A stretch of DNA of 64,000 nucleotides from Sphingomonas_R arantia (GTDB lineage: Bacteria; Pseudomonadota; Alphaproteobacteria; Sphingomonadales; Sphingomonadaceae): assembly GCF_042682045.1 (NCBI RefSeq), contig NZ_JBHUGS010000002.1, forward strand, positions 248,001 to 312,000, in the 5' to 3' direction. Below the pieces are notes generated by a model. That model ran no database searches. It was not told the origin of the DNA and worked only from the letters and a program-made list of their open reading frames with translations. Numbering within the stretch: the first letter of the stretch is position 1; each line of letters opens with the position of its first letter. Made by a program: the position numbers and the translations under genes. Shown here piece after piece: positions 15,976 through 24,462 of the stretch.

Positions 15976-17142
15976 ATGGCACCTGATTTCGATTTCGCGC
16001 TGGGCGAGACCGCGGACATGATCCGCGAGACGACGCAGCGTTTCGCGGCCCAACAAATCGCGCCGCTGGCCGCGCGGATCGACGCGGACGACTGGTTCCC
16101 GCGCGAGCTGTGGCCCGCCATGGGCGCGCTCGGCCTGCACGGCATCACGGTGAGCGAGGCCGATGGCGGGCTGGGGCTCGGTTATCTTGAGCATGTCGTC
16201 GCGGTGGAGGAGGTTTCCCGCGCGTCGGCGTCGGTGGGGCTCAGTTACGGTGCGCACAGCAATCTGTGCGTCAACCAGATCAGCCGGTGGGGCAATGCGG
16301 CGCAGAAGGCGAAGTATCTGCCCAAGCTGATTTCCGGCGAGCATGTCGGGAGCCTGGCCATGTCGGAGGTCGCGGCCGGGTCCGACGTGGTGTCGATGAA
16401 GCTGCGCGCGCGGAAGACCGACGCGGGATACGTGCTGGACGGGACGAAGTTCTGGATCACCAACGCGGCCTATGCCGACACGCTGGTCGTCTACGCCAAG
16501 ACGGGCGAGGGGAGCCGCGGGATCACCGCGTTCCTGATCGAACGCGACATGCCGGGCTTCAGCATCGGGCAGAAGATCGATAAGATGGGCATGCGCGGAT
16601 CGCCGACCGCGGAGCTGGTGTTCAACGGCTGCGAGGTGCCGGCCGACGCGGTGATGGGGCCGGAGAATGGCGGCGTCGGCGTGCTGATGTCGGGCCTCGA
16701 TTACGAACGCGCGGTGCTGGCCGGGATCCAGCTGGGCATCATGCAGGCGTGCCTCGACGTGGTGATCCCCTATGTGCGCGAGCGGCAGCAGTTCGGGCAG
16801 GCGATCGGCCAGTTCCAGCTGATCCAGGCGAAGGTGGCCGACATGTATGTCGCGCTCAATTCGGCGCGGGCCTATGTTTATGCGGTCGCGCGGAGCTGTG
16901 ATGCGGGGCGCACGACGCGGTTCGACGCGGCGGGCGCGATCCTGCTGGCGAGCGAGAACGCGGTGAAGGTGTCGCTGGAGTCGATCCAGGCGCTGGGCGG
17001 GGCGGGCTACACGAAGGACTGGCCGGTCGAGCGTTATATGCGCGACGCCAAGCTGCTCGATATCGGGGCGGGTACGAACGAAATCCGGCGGATGCTGATC
17101 GGTCGCGAACTGATCGGGGCGCCGCCGAAGGTGATGCAGTGA
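15976..17142 (+). CDS. Isovaleryl-CoA dehydrogenase (acyl-CoA dehydrogenase family)
   Basis: This 388-residue FAD enzyme resembles isovaleryl-CoA dehydrogenase, which converts isovaleryl-CoA to 3-methylcrotonyl-CoA in leucine degradation. Seen: YGAHSNLCVNQI, AMSEVAAGSDVVSM (flavin binding), FWITNAAYADTLVVYAKT, and GLDYERAVLAG, where the glutamate corresponds to the isovaleryl-type catalytic base rather than the C-terminal base of short-chain enzymes. The C-terminus has GTNEIRRMLIGREL. The start at 15976 has a GGAGAGG ribosome site. The stop overlaps the next gene's GTG, and the operon continues with two carboxylase subunits, as in liu/ivd clusters. Confidence 0.9.
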   Translation: MAPDFDFALGETADMIRETTQRFAAQQIAPLAARIDADDWFPRELWPAMGALGLHGITVSEADGGLGLGYLEHVVAVEEVSRASASVGLSYGAHSNLCVNQISRWGNAAQKAKYLPKLISGEHVGSLAMSEVAAGSDVVSMKLRARKTDAGYVLDGTKFWITNAAYADTLVVYAKTGEGSRGITAFLIERDMPGFSIGQKIDKMGMRGSPTAELVFNGCEVPADAVMGPENGGVGVLMSGLDYERAVLAGIQLGIMQACLDVVIPYVRERQQFGQAIGQFQLIQAKVADMYVALNSARAYVYAVARSCDAGRTTRFDAAGAILLASENAVKVSLESIQALGGAGYTKDWPVERYMRDAKLLDIGAGTNEIRRMLIGRELIGAPPKVMQ

Positions 17143-18740
17143 GCGCACCGGTCCTGACATCCGCGCTGTCGCCCGAGACCGAGGGGTTTCGCGCGAACGC
17201 GGCTCATAACCGGGCGCTGGTCGAGCGGCTGCGCGGCGATGTGGCGCGCGCGGCGCTGGGCGGGAGTGCGGCGGCGCGGGAGCGGCATGCGGGGCGCGGC
17301 AAGCTGTTGCCGCGCGACCGGGTGGAGCGATTGCTCGATCCGGGATCGCCGTTTCTGGAAATAGGCCAGCTGGCGGCGAACGGGTTGTATGACGATGCGG
17401 TGCCGGGCGCGGGGGTGATCGCGGGCATCGGGCGCGTCGCGGGGCGGCAGTGCATGATCCTGTGCAACGATGCGACGGTGAAGGGCGGGACCTATTACCC
17501 GCTGACTGTGAAGAAGCATCTGCGCGCGCAGGAGATCGCGCAGGAGAACCGGCTGCCGTGCATCTACCTGGTCGATAGCGGCGGCGCGAACCTGCCGCAT
17601 CAGGCGGAGGTGTTTCCGGACCGCGAGCATTTCGGGCGGATATTCTTCAACCAGGCGCAGATGTCGGCGCTGGGTATCCCGCAGATCGCGTGCGTGATGG
17701 GCAGCTGCACCGCGGGCGGGGCGTATGTGCCGGCGATGTCGGACGAGACGGTGATCGTGCGCGGGCAGGGGACGATCTTCCTGGCCGGGCCGCCGCTGGT
17801 CAAGGCGGCGACGGGCGAGGTCATTTCCGCGGAGGAACTGGGCGGGGCGGATACGCATGGCAGGCGGTCGGGCGTGGTCGATCATGTCGCGGAGGACGAC
17901 GACCATGCGCTGGCGATCGTGCGCGATATCGTGTCGATGTTGCCGCCGCAGGTGACGGCGCCGGTCAACATGGCCGAGCCGCGGCCGCCGGCGTTCGATG
18001 CGGAGGAGTTGTACGGCATCGTGCCGGCCGACGTGCGGGCGCCCTACGATGTGCGCGAGGTGATCGCGCGGATCGTCGATGCGTCCGAGTTTCACGAGTT
18101 CAAGGCGCTGTACGGGACGAGCCTGGTCTGCGGGTTCGCGCATGTCCACGGGATGCCGGTGGCGATCCTGGCGAACAACGGCGTGTTGTTCAGCGAGAGT
18201 GCGCAGAAGGGCGCGCACTTCATCGAACTGGCTTGCCAGCGGCGGATCCCGCTGCTGTTCCTGCAGAATATCTCCGGCTTCATGGTCGGCGGGCGGTACG
18301 AGGCGGAGGGGATCGCCAAGCATGGCGCGAAGCTGGTCACCGCCGTTGCCACCGCGACCGTGCCGAAGATCACGATGCTGATCGGCGGGAGCTTCGGCGC
18401 GGGGAATTACGGGATGTGCGGGCGCGCGTACGGGCCGCGGTTCCTGTTCAGTTGGCCCAACAGCCGAATCAGCGTCATGGGCGGGGAGCAGGCGGCGTCG
18501 GTGCTGGCGACCGTTCACCGCGACGCGGAAAGCTGGACCGCGGAGGAGGCGGAGGCGTTCAAGGCGCCGGTCCGCGCGAAGTACGAGGACGAGGGCAACC
18601 CGTGGTACGCGACCGCTCGGCTGTGGGACGACGGGATCATCGATCCGGCGCAGACCCGCGACGTGCTGGGCCTGGCGTTGGCCGCGACGTTAAATGCCCC
18701 GATTTCCGAACGCACCGCGTTCGGCGTGTTCAGGATGTAG
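17139..18740 (+). CDS. Methylcrotonyl-CoA carboxylase, carboxyltransferase subunit
   Basis: The 533-residue protein is an acyl-CoA carboxyltransferase beta subunit. It has the N-terminal RERHAGRGKLLPRDRVERLLDPGSPF, then ATVKGGTYYPLTVKKHLRAQEIA, LVDSGGANLPHQAEVFPD, SCTAGGAYVPAMSDE and a C-terminal domain with GSFGAGNYGMCGRAYGPRF. These segments are of the methylcrotonyl-CoA type (the VDSGGANLP-F-QAEVFPD form), which transfers CO2 from biotin to 3-methylcrotonyl-CoA. The start is GTG at 17139, overlapping the dehydrogenase stop. It forms the enzyme with the biotin subunit immediately downstream. Geranyl-CoA carboxylase is a related alternative. Confidence 0.92.
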   Translation: MSAPVLTSALSPETEGFRANAAHNRALVERLRGDVARAALGGSAAARERHAGRGKLLPRDRVERLLDPGSPFLEIGQLAANGLYDDAVPGAGVIAGIGRVAGRQCMILCNDATVKGGTYYPLTVKKHLRAQEIAQENRLPCIYLVDSGGANLPHQAEVFPDREHFGRIFFNQAQMSALGIPQIACVMGSCTAGGAYVPAMSDETVIVRGQGTIFLAGPPLVKAATGEVISAEELGGADTHGRRSGVVDHVAEDDDHALAIVRDIVSMLPPQVTAPVNMAEPRPPAFDAEELYGIVPADVRAPYDVREVIARIVDASEFHEFKALYGTSLVCGFAHVHGMPVAILANNGVLFSESAQKGAHFIELACQRRIPLLFLQNISGFMVGGRYEAEGIAKHGAKLVTAVATATVPKITMLIGGSFGAGNYGMCGRAYGPRFLFSWPNSRISVMGGEQAASVLATVHRDAESWTAEEAEAFKAPVRAKYEDEGNPWYATARLWDDGIIDPAQTRDVLGLALAATLNAPISERTAFGVFRM

Positions 18741-18744
18741 CCGC

Positions 18745-20646
18745 ATGATCGCATCGCTTCTGATCGCCAATCGCGGCGAAATCGCCTGTCGCATCATCCG
18801 GACCGCGCGGGCGCTGGGGATCCGGACGGTTGCGGTTTATTCGGATGCCGACGCGCAGGCACTCCATGTGAGCCAAGCTGACGAGGCCGTGCATATCGGT
18901 GCTTCGCCGGCGCGGGAGAGCTATCTGGTCGGTGAGCGGATCATCGCGGCGGCGTTGGCCGCGAGCGCGGAGGCGATCCATCCGGGCTATGGTTTCCTGT
19001 CGGAGAATGCCGAGTTCGCGGAAGCCGTGATCGAGGCCGGGCTGGTCTGGGTCGGGCCCCGGCCGGACAGCATCCGCGCGATGGGGCTGAAGGATGCCGC
19101 CAAGCAGCGCATGATCGCGGCTGGCGTGCCGGTGACGCCGGGCTATCTCGGCGCGGACCAGTCGCCCGAGCGGTTGCGGGCGGAGGCGGATGCGATCGGC
19201 TATCCGGTACTGATCAAGGCGGTGGCGGGCGGCGGCGGCAAGGGGATGCGGCGCGTGGACGAGGCGGCGGCGTTCGACGATGCGCTGCTGTCCTGCCAGC
19301 GCGAGGCTGCGGCGGCGTTCGGCAATACCGACGTGCTGATCGAGAAGTACATCCTGTCGCCGCGCCATATCGAGGTGCAGGTGTTCGGCGACACGCATGG
19401 CGACGTCGTGCACCTGTTCGAGCGCGACTGTTCGTTGCAACGGCGGCACCAGAAGGTGATCGAGGAAGCGCCCGCGCCGGGCATGGATGCCGAGACGCGG
19501 GCGGCGATCTGCGATGCGGCGGTGCGGGCGGCCAAGGCGGTCGACTATGTCGGGGCCGGCACGATCGAGTTCATCGCGGATGCGAGCGAGGGGCTTCGCG
19601 CCGACCGGATCTGGTTCATGGAGATGAACACACGGTTGCAGGTCGAGCATCCGGTGACCGAGGAGATCACCGGCGTCGATCTGGTCGAATGGCAGCTGCG
19701 CGTGGCGAGCGGGGAGCGCCTGCGGAAGCGGCAGGACGAGCTGGCGATCAACGGCTGGGCGATGGAAGCGCGGCTCTATGCGGAGGACCCGGCGACGGGG
19801 TTCCTGCCGAGCATCGGGCGGCTGGACTATCTGCGTTTTCCCAAGCCCTATCGCGGGCGGACGGTGCGGATCGAGACCGGGGTGCGGGAGGGGGACGCGG
19901 TTTCTCCCTTCTACGACCCGATGATCGCGAAGCTGGTCACCCATGCGCCGAGCCGGGCGCTGGCGATCGAGAACCTGGAGCAGATGACGGCGCGGACGCG
20001 GTGCTGGCCGGTGAGGACGAATGCCGGGTTCCTGACGCTTGCGCTGCGCAATACGGACTTTGCCGGTGGCGAGATCGATACCGGGCTGATCGCGCGGGAG
20101 GGTGAGGCGCTGATCCCGGCGGTACAGCCTTCGGATGCGGTGTTGCAGGCGGTGGCGCGGGTTGCGGTCGGGCGGCAGCCGAGGGGTGGTCGGTTTAGAC
20201 ACCGGACTTCCGACAAGAGCGGTTTCCGGGTGAACGGTGCCGCTGCGCCGGTCATGGTTCGGTTTGCCGAGGGTGGGCGGTCCTACGAGGTCGTTGTCGA
20301 GGATGGTGACGCCGACCTGCCGCGTGTGACGCGGATCGATGCGGGCTGGGCGGTGACCGAGGATGGCGTGACGCGGGTGTTCACGCTGTACCGGCCGGGC
20401 GGGCCGCAGGGGGCTGTCGCGGGCGATGGGGCGATCCTGTCGCCGATGTCGGGGCGGATCATCGCGGTCGATGTCGCGGAGGGAGCGGCCGTGACGAAGG
20501 GGCAGAAGCTCGTCACGCTTGAGGCGATGAAGATGGAGCATGGGCTGGTCGCGCCGTTCGACGGGGTGGTCGCGGAGCTGCATGCGGTGGTGGAGGGGCA
20601 GGTGCGCGAGGGCATGTTGCTGGTCCGGATCGAGAAGGACGCCTGA
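18745..20646 (+). CDS. Methylcrotonyl-CoA carboxylase, biotin-carrying alpha subunit
   Basis: The 633-residue protein has a biotin carboxylase domain (MIASLLIANRGEIACRIIRTA, HPGYGFLSENAEFAE, GGGGKGMR, EMNTRLQVEHPVTE) and a C-terminal biotinyl domain with EAMKMEHG, whose second lysine-bearing AMKM site is biotinylated. It carboxylates biotin with bicarbonate and ATP and passes the carboxyl group to the beta subunit. ATG 18745 follows the beta-subunit stop by four bases; the open frame upstream is not used. The stop TGA shares one base with the MaoC start. Size and order fit a methylcrotonyl- or geranyl-type alpha subunit. Confidence 0.92.
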   Translation: MIASLLIANRGEIACRIIRTARALGIRTVAVYSDADAQALHVSQADEAVHIGASPARESYLVGERIIAAALAASAEAIHPGYGFLSENAEFAEAVIEAGLVWVGPRPDSIRAMGLKDAAKQRMIAAGVPVTPGYLGADQSPERLRAEADAIGYPVLIKAVAGGGGKGMRRVDEAAAFDDALLSCQREAAAAFGNTDVLIEKYILSPRHIEVQVFGDTHGDVVHLFERDCSLQRRHQKVIEEAPAPGMDAETRAAICDAAVRAAKAVDYVGAGTIEFIADASEGLRADRIWFMEMNTRLQVEHPVTEEITGVDLVEWQLRVASGERLRKRQDELAINGWAMEARLYAEDPATGFLPSIGRLDYLRFPKPYRGRTVRIETGVREGDAVSPFYDPMIAKLVTHAPSRALAIENLEQMTARTRCWPVRTNAGFLTLALRNTDFAGGEIDTGLIAREGEALIPAVQPSDAVLQAVARVAVGRQPRGGRFRHRTSDKSGFRVNGAAAPVMVRFAEGGRSYEVVVEDGDADLPRVTRIDAGWAVTEDGVTRVFTLYRPGGPQGAVAGDGAILSPMSGRIIAVDVAEGAAVTKGQKLVTLEAMKMEHGLVAPFDGVVAELHAVVEGQVREGMLLVRIEKDA

Positions 20647-21098
20647 TGGCCGGACGGCATTATGATGCGTGGCGGGTGGGCGACCGGATCGCGCACGAGA
20701 TCCGCCGGACGGTGACCGAGACGGACAATCTGCTGTTCTCGGTCATGACGCACAATCCGCAGCCGCTGCACATCGATGCGGAGGCGGCGAAGGCGAGCGA
20801 GTTCGGGCAGATCCTGGTGAACGGGACCTTCACCTTTGCGCTGATGATCGGGTTGTCGGTCGGTGAGACGACGCTGGGCACCTTGGTTGCGAACCTCGGC
20901 TACGACGCGCTGGTGATGCCGAAGCCGGTGTTCATCGGCGATACGATGCGGGCGGAGACGGAGGTCACCGCGCTGAAGGACAGCCGGTCGCGGCCGGAGG
21001 CGGGGATCGTCACCTTCACGCATCGGTTGCTGAACCAGCGGGACGAGATCGTCTGTCAGTGCCTGCGGAGCGCGTTGTTGATGCGGACGCCGGCGTGA
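20646..21098 (+). CDS. MaoC family hot-dog dehydratase/hydratase
   Basis: The 150-residue protein is a MaoC-like (R)-specific enoyl-CoA hydratase type: a hot-dog fold with the hydratase motif DNLLFSVMTHNPQPLHIDAEAA, where the Asp/Asn and His act in water addition, then GQILVNGTFTFALMIGLSV. Members hydrate unsaturated CoA thioesters, including mesaconyl- and itaconyl-CoA. It starts at ATG 20646, sharing one base with the preceding stop, and its stop overlaps the lyase start. In a leucine operon the expected methylglutaconyl-CoA hydratase is a crotonase; this gene occupies that place. The substrate is inference only. Confidence 0.88.
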   Translation: MAGRHYDAWRVGDRIAHEIRRTVTETDNLLFSVMTHNPQPLHIDAEAAKASEFGQILVNGTFTFALMIGLSVGETTLGTLVANLGYDALVMPKPVFIGDTMRAETEVTALKDSRSRPEAGIVTFTHRLLNQRDEIVCQCLRSALLMRTPA

Positions 21099-21934
21099 GG
21101 TTGCGGTCGCTGCTGTTCGTGCCGGCGGATCGGCCGGAGCGGTTCAACAAGGCGACGGCGAGCGGGGCGGATGCGATCATCCTTGACCTGGAGGATTCGG
21201 TGGTGCCGGCCCGCAAGGATGCCGCGCGGACGGCGGTGGCGGCGTATCTCGACACGCCGTGCGACGTGATCCGGATGGTGCGGATCAATCCACTGGACGG
21301 TGGGGCGCTGGACGCGGACCTGAGCGTCGCGCGGCGGGCGGATGCGATCATGCTGCCCAAGGCGGCGGGTGCGGCGGACGTGCGGGCGCTGGTGCGGGCG
21401 GCGGGGGCGGAATGTCCGCCAATCCTGCCGATCGCGACGGAGGTGCCGGCGGCGATCTTCACGCTGGGCGAATATGCCGGCGTGGCGGAGCGGCTGTGCG
21501 GGCTGACCTGGGGGGCGGAGGACCTGCCGGCTGCGATCGGGGCTGCGACCAGTCGCGAGCCGGACGGGTCCTATACCGCGCCCTACCAGATGGTGCGCGC
21601 GCTGCTGCTGTTCGGCGCACACGCCGCGGGGGTCGCGGCGATCGAGACGGTCTATCCGGCGATCCGCGATCTGGAGGGGCTGGCGGCCTATGCGGCGCGC
21701 GGGTGTCGCGACGGGTTCACGGGCATGATGGCGATCCATCCGGCGCAGGTGGCGGTGATCAACGCGGCCTTCACGCCGGATGCGGCGACGGTGGCCCGGG
21801 CGCGGGCGATCGTCGCTGCGTTCGCGGCGGAGCCGGAGGCGGGTGCGCTGCAACTCGACGGGCAGATGATCGATGCGCCGCACCTACGCCAGGCGCTCGC
21901 GACGATCGAGCGGGTAGGTGACGCTGCGGCGTAG
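21095..21934 (+). CDS. CitE-like CoA ester lyase (HpcH/HpaI aldolase family)
   Basis: The 279-residue TIM-barrel protein has the CitE/malyl-CoA lyase features: SLLFVPADRPERFNKA, DAIILDLEDSV with the metal-binding acidic residues, an RINPLDGG segment, IATEVPAAIF, LTWGAEDLPAAIG and MMAIHPAQV. Such enzymes cleave citramalyl-CoA, malyl-CoA or related 3-hydroxyacyl-CoA dicarboxylates to acetyl-CoA or propionyl-CoA plus an oxoacid. GTG 21095 overlaps the MaoC stop (GTGA). No HMG-CoA lyase of the DRE-TIM type is in this operon. Whether this enzyme acts on 3-hydroxy-3-methylglutaryl-CoA or on citramalyl-CoA cannot be decided here. Confidence 0.88.
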   Translation: MRLRSLLFVPADRPERFNKATASGADAIILDLEDSVVPARKDAARTAVAAYLDTPCDVIRMVRINPLDGGALDADLSVARRADAIMLPKAAGAADVRALVRAAGAECPPILPIATEVPAAIFTLGEYAGVAERLCGLTWGAEDLPAAIGAATSREPDGSYTAPYQMVRALLLFGAHAAGVAAIETVYPAIRDLEGLAAYAARGCRDGFTGMMAIHPAQVAVINAAFTPDAATVARARAIVAAFAAEPEAGALQLDGQMIDAPHLRQALATIERVGDAAA

Positions 21935-21987
21935 CGCGGGCCGGCGGACGCTGGCATAGTCGGCGCGTTCGGGGTGGGGAGCGGTCG

Positions 21988-22359
21988 ATGTCTGCGTGGC
22001 TGAGCCTTGTCCTGCAAACGGCCGTGCCGTTCGATCTTGCCGCGGTTGCGAAGCCGGTGGACCTGAGCGCGATCCAGCGGTGCGGCGCGGCCGCTTCCGG
22101 CGAGATCGTGGTGTGCGGTGGGCGTGGCGAGCGATATCGCTTGCCGCTGCCGAACGAGCGGGTCGCCGGGGCCCGCACGCGTGGCGACGCGCTGACCGGG
22201 ACGGCTGCGCTGACGCCCCCGGCTCCGTGCGGCATCTTTGCGGGCGAGCGGCGCTGCGGCAAGCGCGAGGCGGCGGACTATGGCTACGGCGGCGGGCGGG
22301 ACCCGGTCACGGCGTTGACGCGGGTTATCACGAGCCTGACGGACCCTGACGCGAACTAG
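21988..22359 (+). CDS. Hypothetical protein with conserved GEIVVCG motif
   Basis: The 123-residue protein has a short hydrophobic N-terminus (MSAWLSLVLQTAVPFDLAAV) that may be a weak export signal, followed by IQRCGAAASGEIVVCGGRGERYRLP, a cysteine-containing motif I associate with small exported proteins of sphingomonads. Four cysteines (in QRCG, VVCGG, APCGI and RRCGK) could form disulfides. No enzyme domain is recognised. It is codon-rich in G/C like its neighbours and stands alone between the lyase and a VOC protein. Confidence 0.6.
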   Translation: MSAWLSLVLQTAVPFDLAAVAKPVDLSAIQRCGAAASGEIVVCGGRGERYRLPLPNERVAGARTRGDALTGTAALTPPAPCGIFAGERRCGKREAADYGYGGGRDPVTALTRVITSLTDPDAN

Positions 22360-22412
22360 CCTTCCGTGCCAGCCTGTGCATGATCGGCAACGACAGGATG
22401 AAGGAGCCGGAC

Positions 22413-22769
22413 ATGGATCATCGAGTAGTCGCGATCATTCCGAGCAGCAACCTGGAGAGCAGTACCGCCTTCTATCGACGGATCGGGTTCGCGGTGGTCG
22501 GCGACTACGGGCATTATCGCATTCTGGCCGATGGGCGCGGGTGGCATCTGCACCTGAACCTCATGCCGGGCTGGCCGCGGCATATCGAGGATAACCCGTT
22601 CGGGCTGTACCTGTATGTCGACGACGTCGATGCCGTGGCCGCGGCGGTACGCGAGTTGATCATCGATCCGGCCACGCCGCATTTCACGCCGTGGAGAACA
22701 TATGAATTCGCGGTCAGCGACCCGAGTGGGCTGCTCGTCCGGATCGGCCGGAGCGTCGACCAGGCTTAG
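22413..22769 (+). CDS. VOC family protein (glyoxalase/bleomycin-resistance fold)
   Basis: The 118-residue protein begins MDHRVVAIIPSSNLESSTAFYRRIGFAVVGDYG, the typical betaalpha-beta-beta-beta opening of bleomycin-resistance/glyoxalase-like proteins, and ends YEFAVSDPSGLLVRIGR, the second half of the metal/ligand fold. ATG 22413 is supported by AAGGAG seven bases upstream; the 22380 start lacks this. Function in the family ranges from binding to dioxygenation; none can be assigned. Confidence 0.82.
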   Translation: MDHRVVAIIPSSNLESSTAFYRRIGFAVVGDYGHYRILADGRGWHLHLNLMPGWPRHIEDNPFGLYLYVDDVDAVAAAVRELIIDPATPHFTPWRTYEFAVSDPSGLLVRIGRSVDQA

Positions 22770-22778
22770 GCCGGCGGC

Positions 22779-23222
22779 TCAGTCCGGCAGTTTGCCGCAG
22801 GCCGCCAGCCAGCGGTCGCGGGTGCTGGGGTTGTCGGCAAGCGTCGTGCCGGGAAGGTGCGAGCAATCGAGCCAGGCGGGCAGGATCGTTTCGACCGAAA
22901 AATTATGGTCGGGGACGAAGGCCGACGGATCGTCGAACGAACCGATCGTCAGGTCCATCATGTCGCCGTCGGGAAACTCGAAGGTCAGCGGGGTCCCACA
23001 ATCGCGACAGAAACCGCGCAGGGCGATCGGGGAGGAGCGGTAGCGGTCGGGCTCTACCGTCGTCCAGGTGACGTCGGCCTTTGCGATGTTGCGGAACGCG
23101 ATGGAGACGCCGCCGGTCGCGCGGCGGCACATCCGGCAGTGGCAGAGATAGGCCGCATTCGAATCGATACGGGCGGCGTACCGCACCCGACCGCATTGGC
23201 ATCCGCCCGTCATGACCTGCAT
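22779..23222 (-). CDS. GFA family protein (glutathione-dependent formaldehyde-activating-like)
   Basis: The 147-residue protein has the zinc-binding pattern of the GFA family: GGCQCGRVRY at the start, CHCRMCRR, and CRDCGTPL, which together supply the two zinc sites. Family members are annotated by similarity to Gfa of Paracoccus, which helps form S-hydroxymethylglutathione, but most, including this one, have no tested activity. The gene converges with the VOC gene, nine bases apart. Confidence 0.87.
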   Translation of the reverse strand: MQVMTGGCQCGRVRYAARIDSNAAYLCHCRMCRRATGGVSIAFRNIAKADVTWTTVEPDRYRSSPIALRGFCRDCGTPLTFEFPDGDMMDLTIGSFDDPSAFVPDHNFSVETILPAWLDCSHLPGTTLADNPSTRDRWLAACGKLPD

Positions 23223-23421
23223 CGTCGCCTCCCCTGCGAGGCGACAGGTACTGCGGCGGTCGGTTCGATGGCAAACCGGACCTGCTCAGGGCCAGCCGAT
23301 ATCTTCCCGAACTTGGCGCGGCGGTGCTGCTCTACGCTGTCCTGCTCACGGGCGTGGCTCTGTGTGGCCAATCATGGGGAATTGTGGGGGCTCGGCATGG
23401 TCGTGGCGCAGGCCGCTACCG

Positions 23422-23595
23422 GTGACGCACCGGATCAAGGCATTGCGGCTTGCCCGCGCGTGGAGCCAGGGCAATCTGGCCGAGGTGCTGGCCGTGTCGC
23501 GCCAGACCGCGAACGCGATCGAAAACGGGCGGTACGGCCCGAGCCTGCCGCCCGCCTTCACGATCGCTGCGGTGTTGTTCGGCCTGCGGATCTAG
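23422..23595 (+). pseudogene. XRE family HTH regulator, truncated by nonsense codon
   Basis: From GTG 23422 the frame encodes a compact Cro/C1-type helix-turn-helix: HRIKALRLARAWSQGNLAEVLAVSRQTANAIENGRYGPSLPPAFTIAAVLFGLRI, then TAG at 23593-23595. The next codons, read on through the stop, are GAT GTG TTT CAG CCT TAG, giving DVFQP. Members of this small family commonly continue RIEDVFQP, so a single GAG-to-TAG change appears to have removed the last six residues. The helix-turn-helix itself is intact. The start is uncertain because there is no good ribosome site. It could be a short functional regulator or a decaying gene. Confidence 0.6.
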
Positions 23596-23639
23596 GATGT
23601 GTTTCAGCCTTAGGCTGGCGGCGTTCGAGCGCCCGCCAA

Positions 23640-24023
23640 CTATCGTGTCCAGCCGAGCATGGCGCGGAGTTGCGCGGTGCGTTGCCGGGTGACGGCAGCG
23701 AGGCACTGGCCAGCGGTGAACGGCTGCATCGTGCCGCCGCGCCATTCATAGCTTTCAATGCGGCATTCGGCATCGCGGAAGGCGAGCCAGGCACGTTGCG
23801 ACGCGAGCAAGGCCGCGGCGAAACCCGGTTCGGTCGGCTTCGCTTCGTCCGCCCGATCCCGGTCGGCCTGCTGCATCGTCGCGTAGACCTGTTTCCAGGT
23901 GCGATCCATGTCCGCGTCGGCCTGCGCCGCGACGGCTTGCTGACACATGGTCATGGCGGTCTGGTTCGGCTTGTCGCCGCAGCCGGCGGTCGCCGCGGCG
24001 AGCGAGATCAACAGGGAGATCAT
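23640..24023 (-). CDS. LprI/DUF1311 family exported protein
   Basis: The 127-residue protein starts MISLLISLAAATAGCGDK, in which TAGC is a plausible lipobox, so it may be a lipoprotein. The body, with DADMDRTWKQVYATM, LLASQRAWLAFRDAECRIES and QCLAAVTRQRTAQL, is the DUF1311 lysozyme-inhibitor LprI-like domain, containing the conserved W-F-RDAEC core and paired cysteines. Members are periplasmic; inhibition of lysozyme is known only for some. The next gene upstream is an unrelated exported protein. Confidence 0.82.
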   Translation of the reverse strand: MISLLISLAAATAGCGDKPNQTAMTMCQQAVAAQADADMDRTWKQVYATMQQADRDRADEAKPTEPGFAAALLASQRAWLAFRDAECRIESYEWRGGTMQPFTAGQCLAAVTRQRTAQLRAMLGWTR

Positions 24024-24045
24024 GGCTTGCCCTTACTGCGCAGCG

Positions 24046-24462
24046 TCAGAACTTCTGGCCGGGAAAGCCCGTGAAGAATTCTCGCGTGCAGGTGCCTTCC
24101 GCCAGCGTGGCGGCCGAACCGGACCAGCCCATCATGATATATTCGCGGACGGTGCCCTTGGTGCGCGATAGCGAGACTTCCGCATCGGCGGGGCCGCCGA
24201 TCGTCGCGCGGCTGTCGGGCAGGACGATGTCGTCGGCGGTAACCTGACCGGTCTGCGCGGCCGTCTTGCACGCGCCGCGGCACCAGCGCTTGGCGTCGAG
24301 ATCGATGCGGAAACGCTCGGTCCAGGCGGTGGCCGGGACGCCGGTGCGCTTTTGCTCCTTGCCCTTGCAGACGAGGTCGAACTGGTTGGCGGAGGCGGCC
24401 GATGCGGTGGCGCTCCACGATGCGAGAACGGCGAACGCAACGAGCAAGGACGACTTGGACAT
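24046..24462 (-). CDS. Hypothetical exported protein
   Basis: The 138-residue protein has a clear signal peptide (MSKSSLLVAFAVLASWSATASA) followed by NQFDLVCKGKEQK, ERFRIDLDAKRWCRGACK and GTCTREFFTGFPGQKF at the C-terminus. The four cysteines in CKG, WCRG, ACK and CTR suggest disulfides. I recall no characterised family; the RIDLDAKRWC segment looks like that of other uncharacterised sphingomonad exported proteins. It lies 22 bases from the LprI-like gene, so the two may be co-transcribed. Confidence 0.7.
   Translation of the reverse strand: MSKSSLLVAFAVLASWSATASAASANQFDLVCKGKEQKRTGVPATAWTERFRIDLDAKRWCRGACKTAAQTGQVTADDIVLPDSRATIGGPADAEVSLSRTKGTVREYIMMGWSGSAATLAEGTCTREFFTGFPGQKF

Noticed and set aside
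18730..20583. 617-codon open frame on the minus strand opposite the carboxylase alpha subunit
   Set aside because: It is rich in Arg and His and lacks any domain; it mirrors the codon pattern of the true gene.
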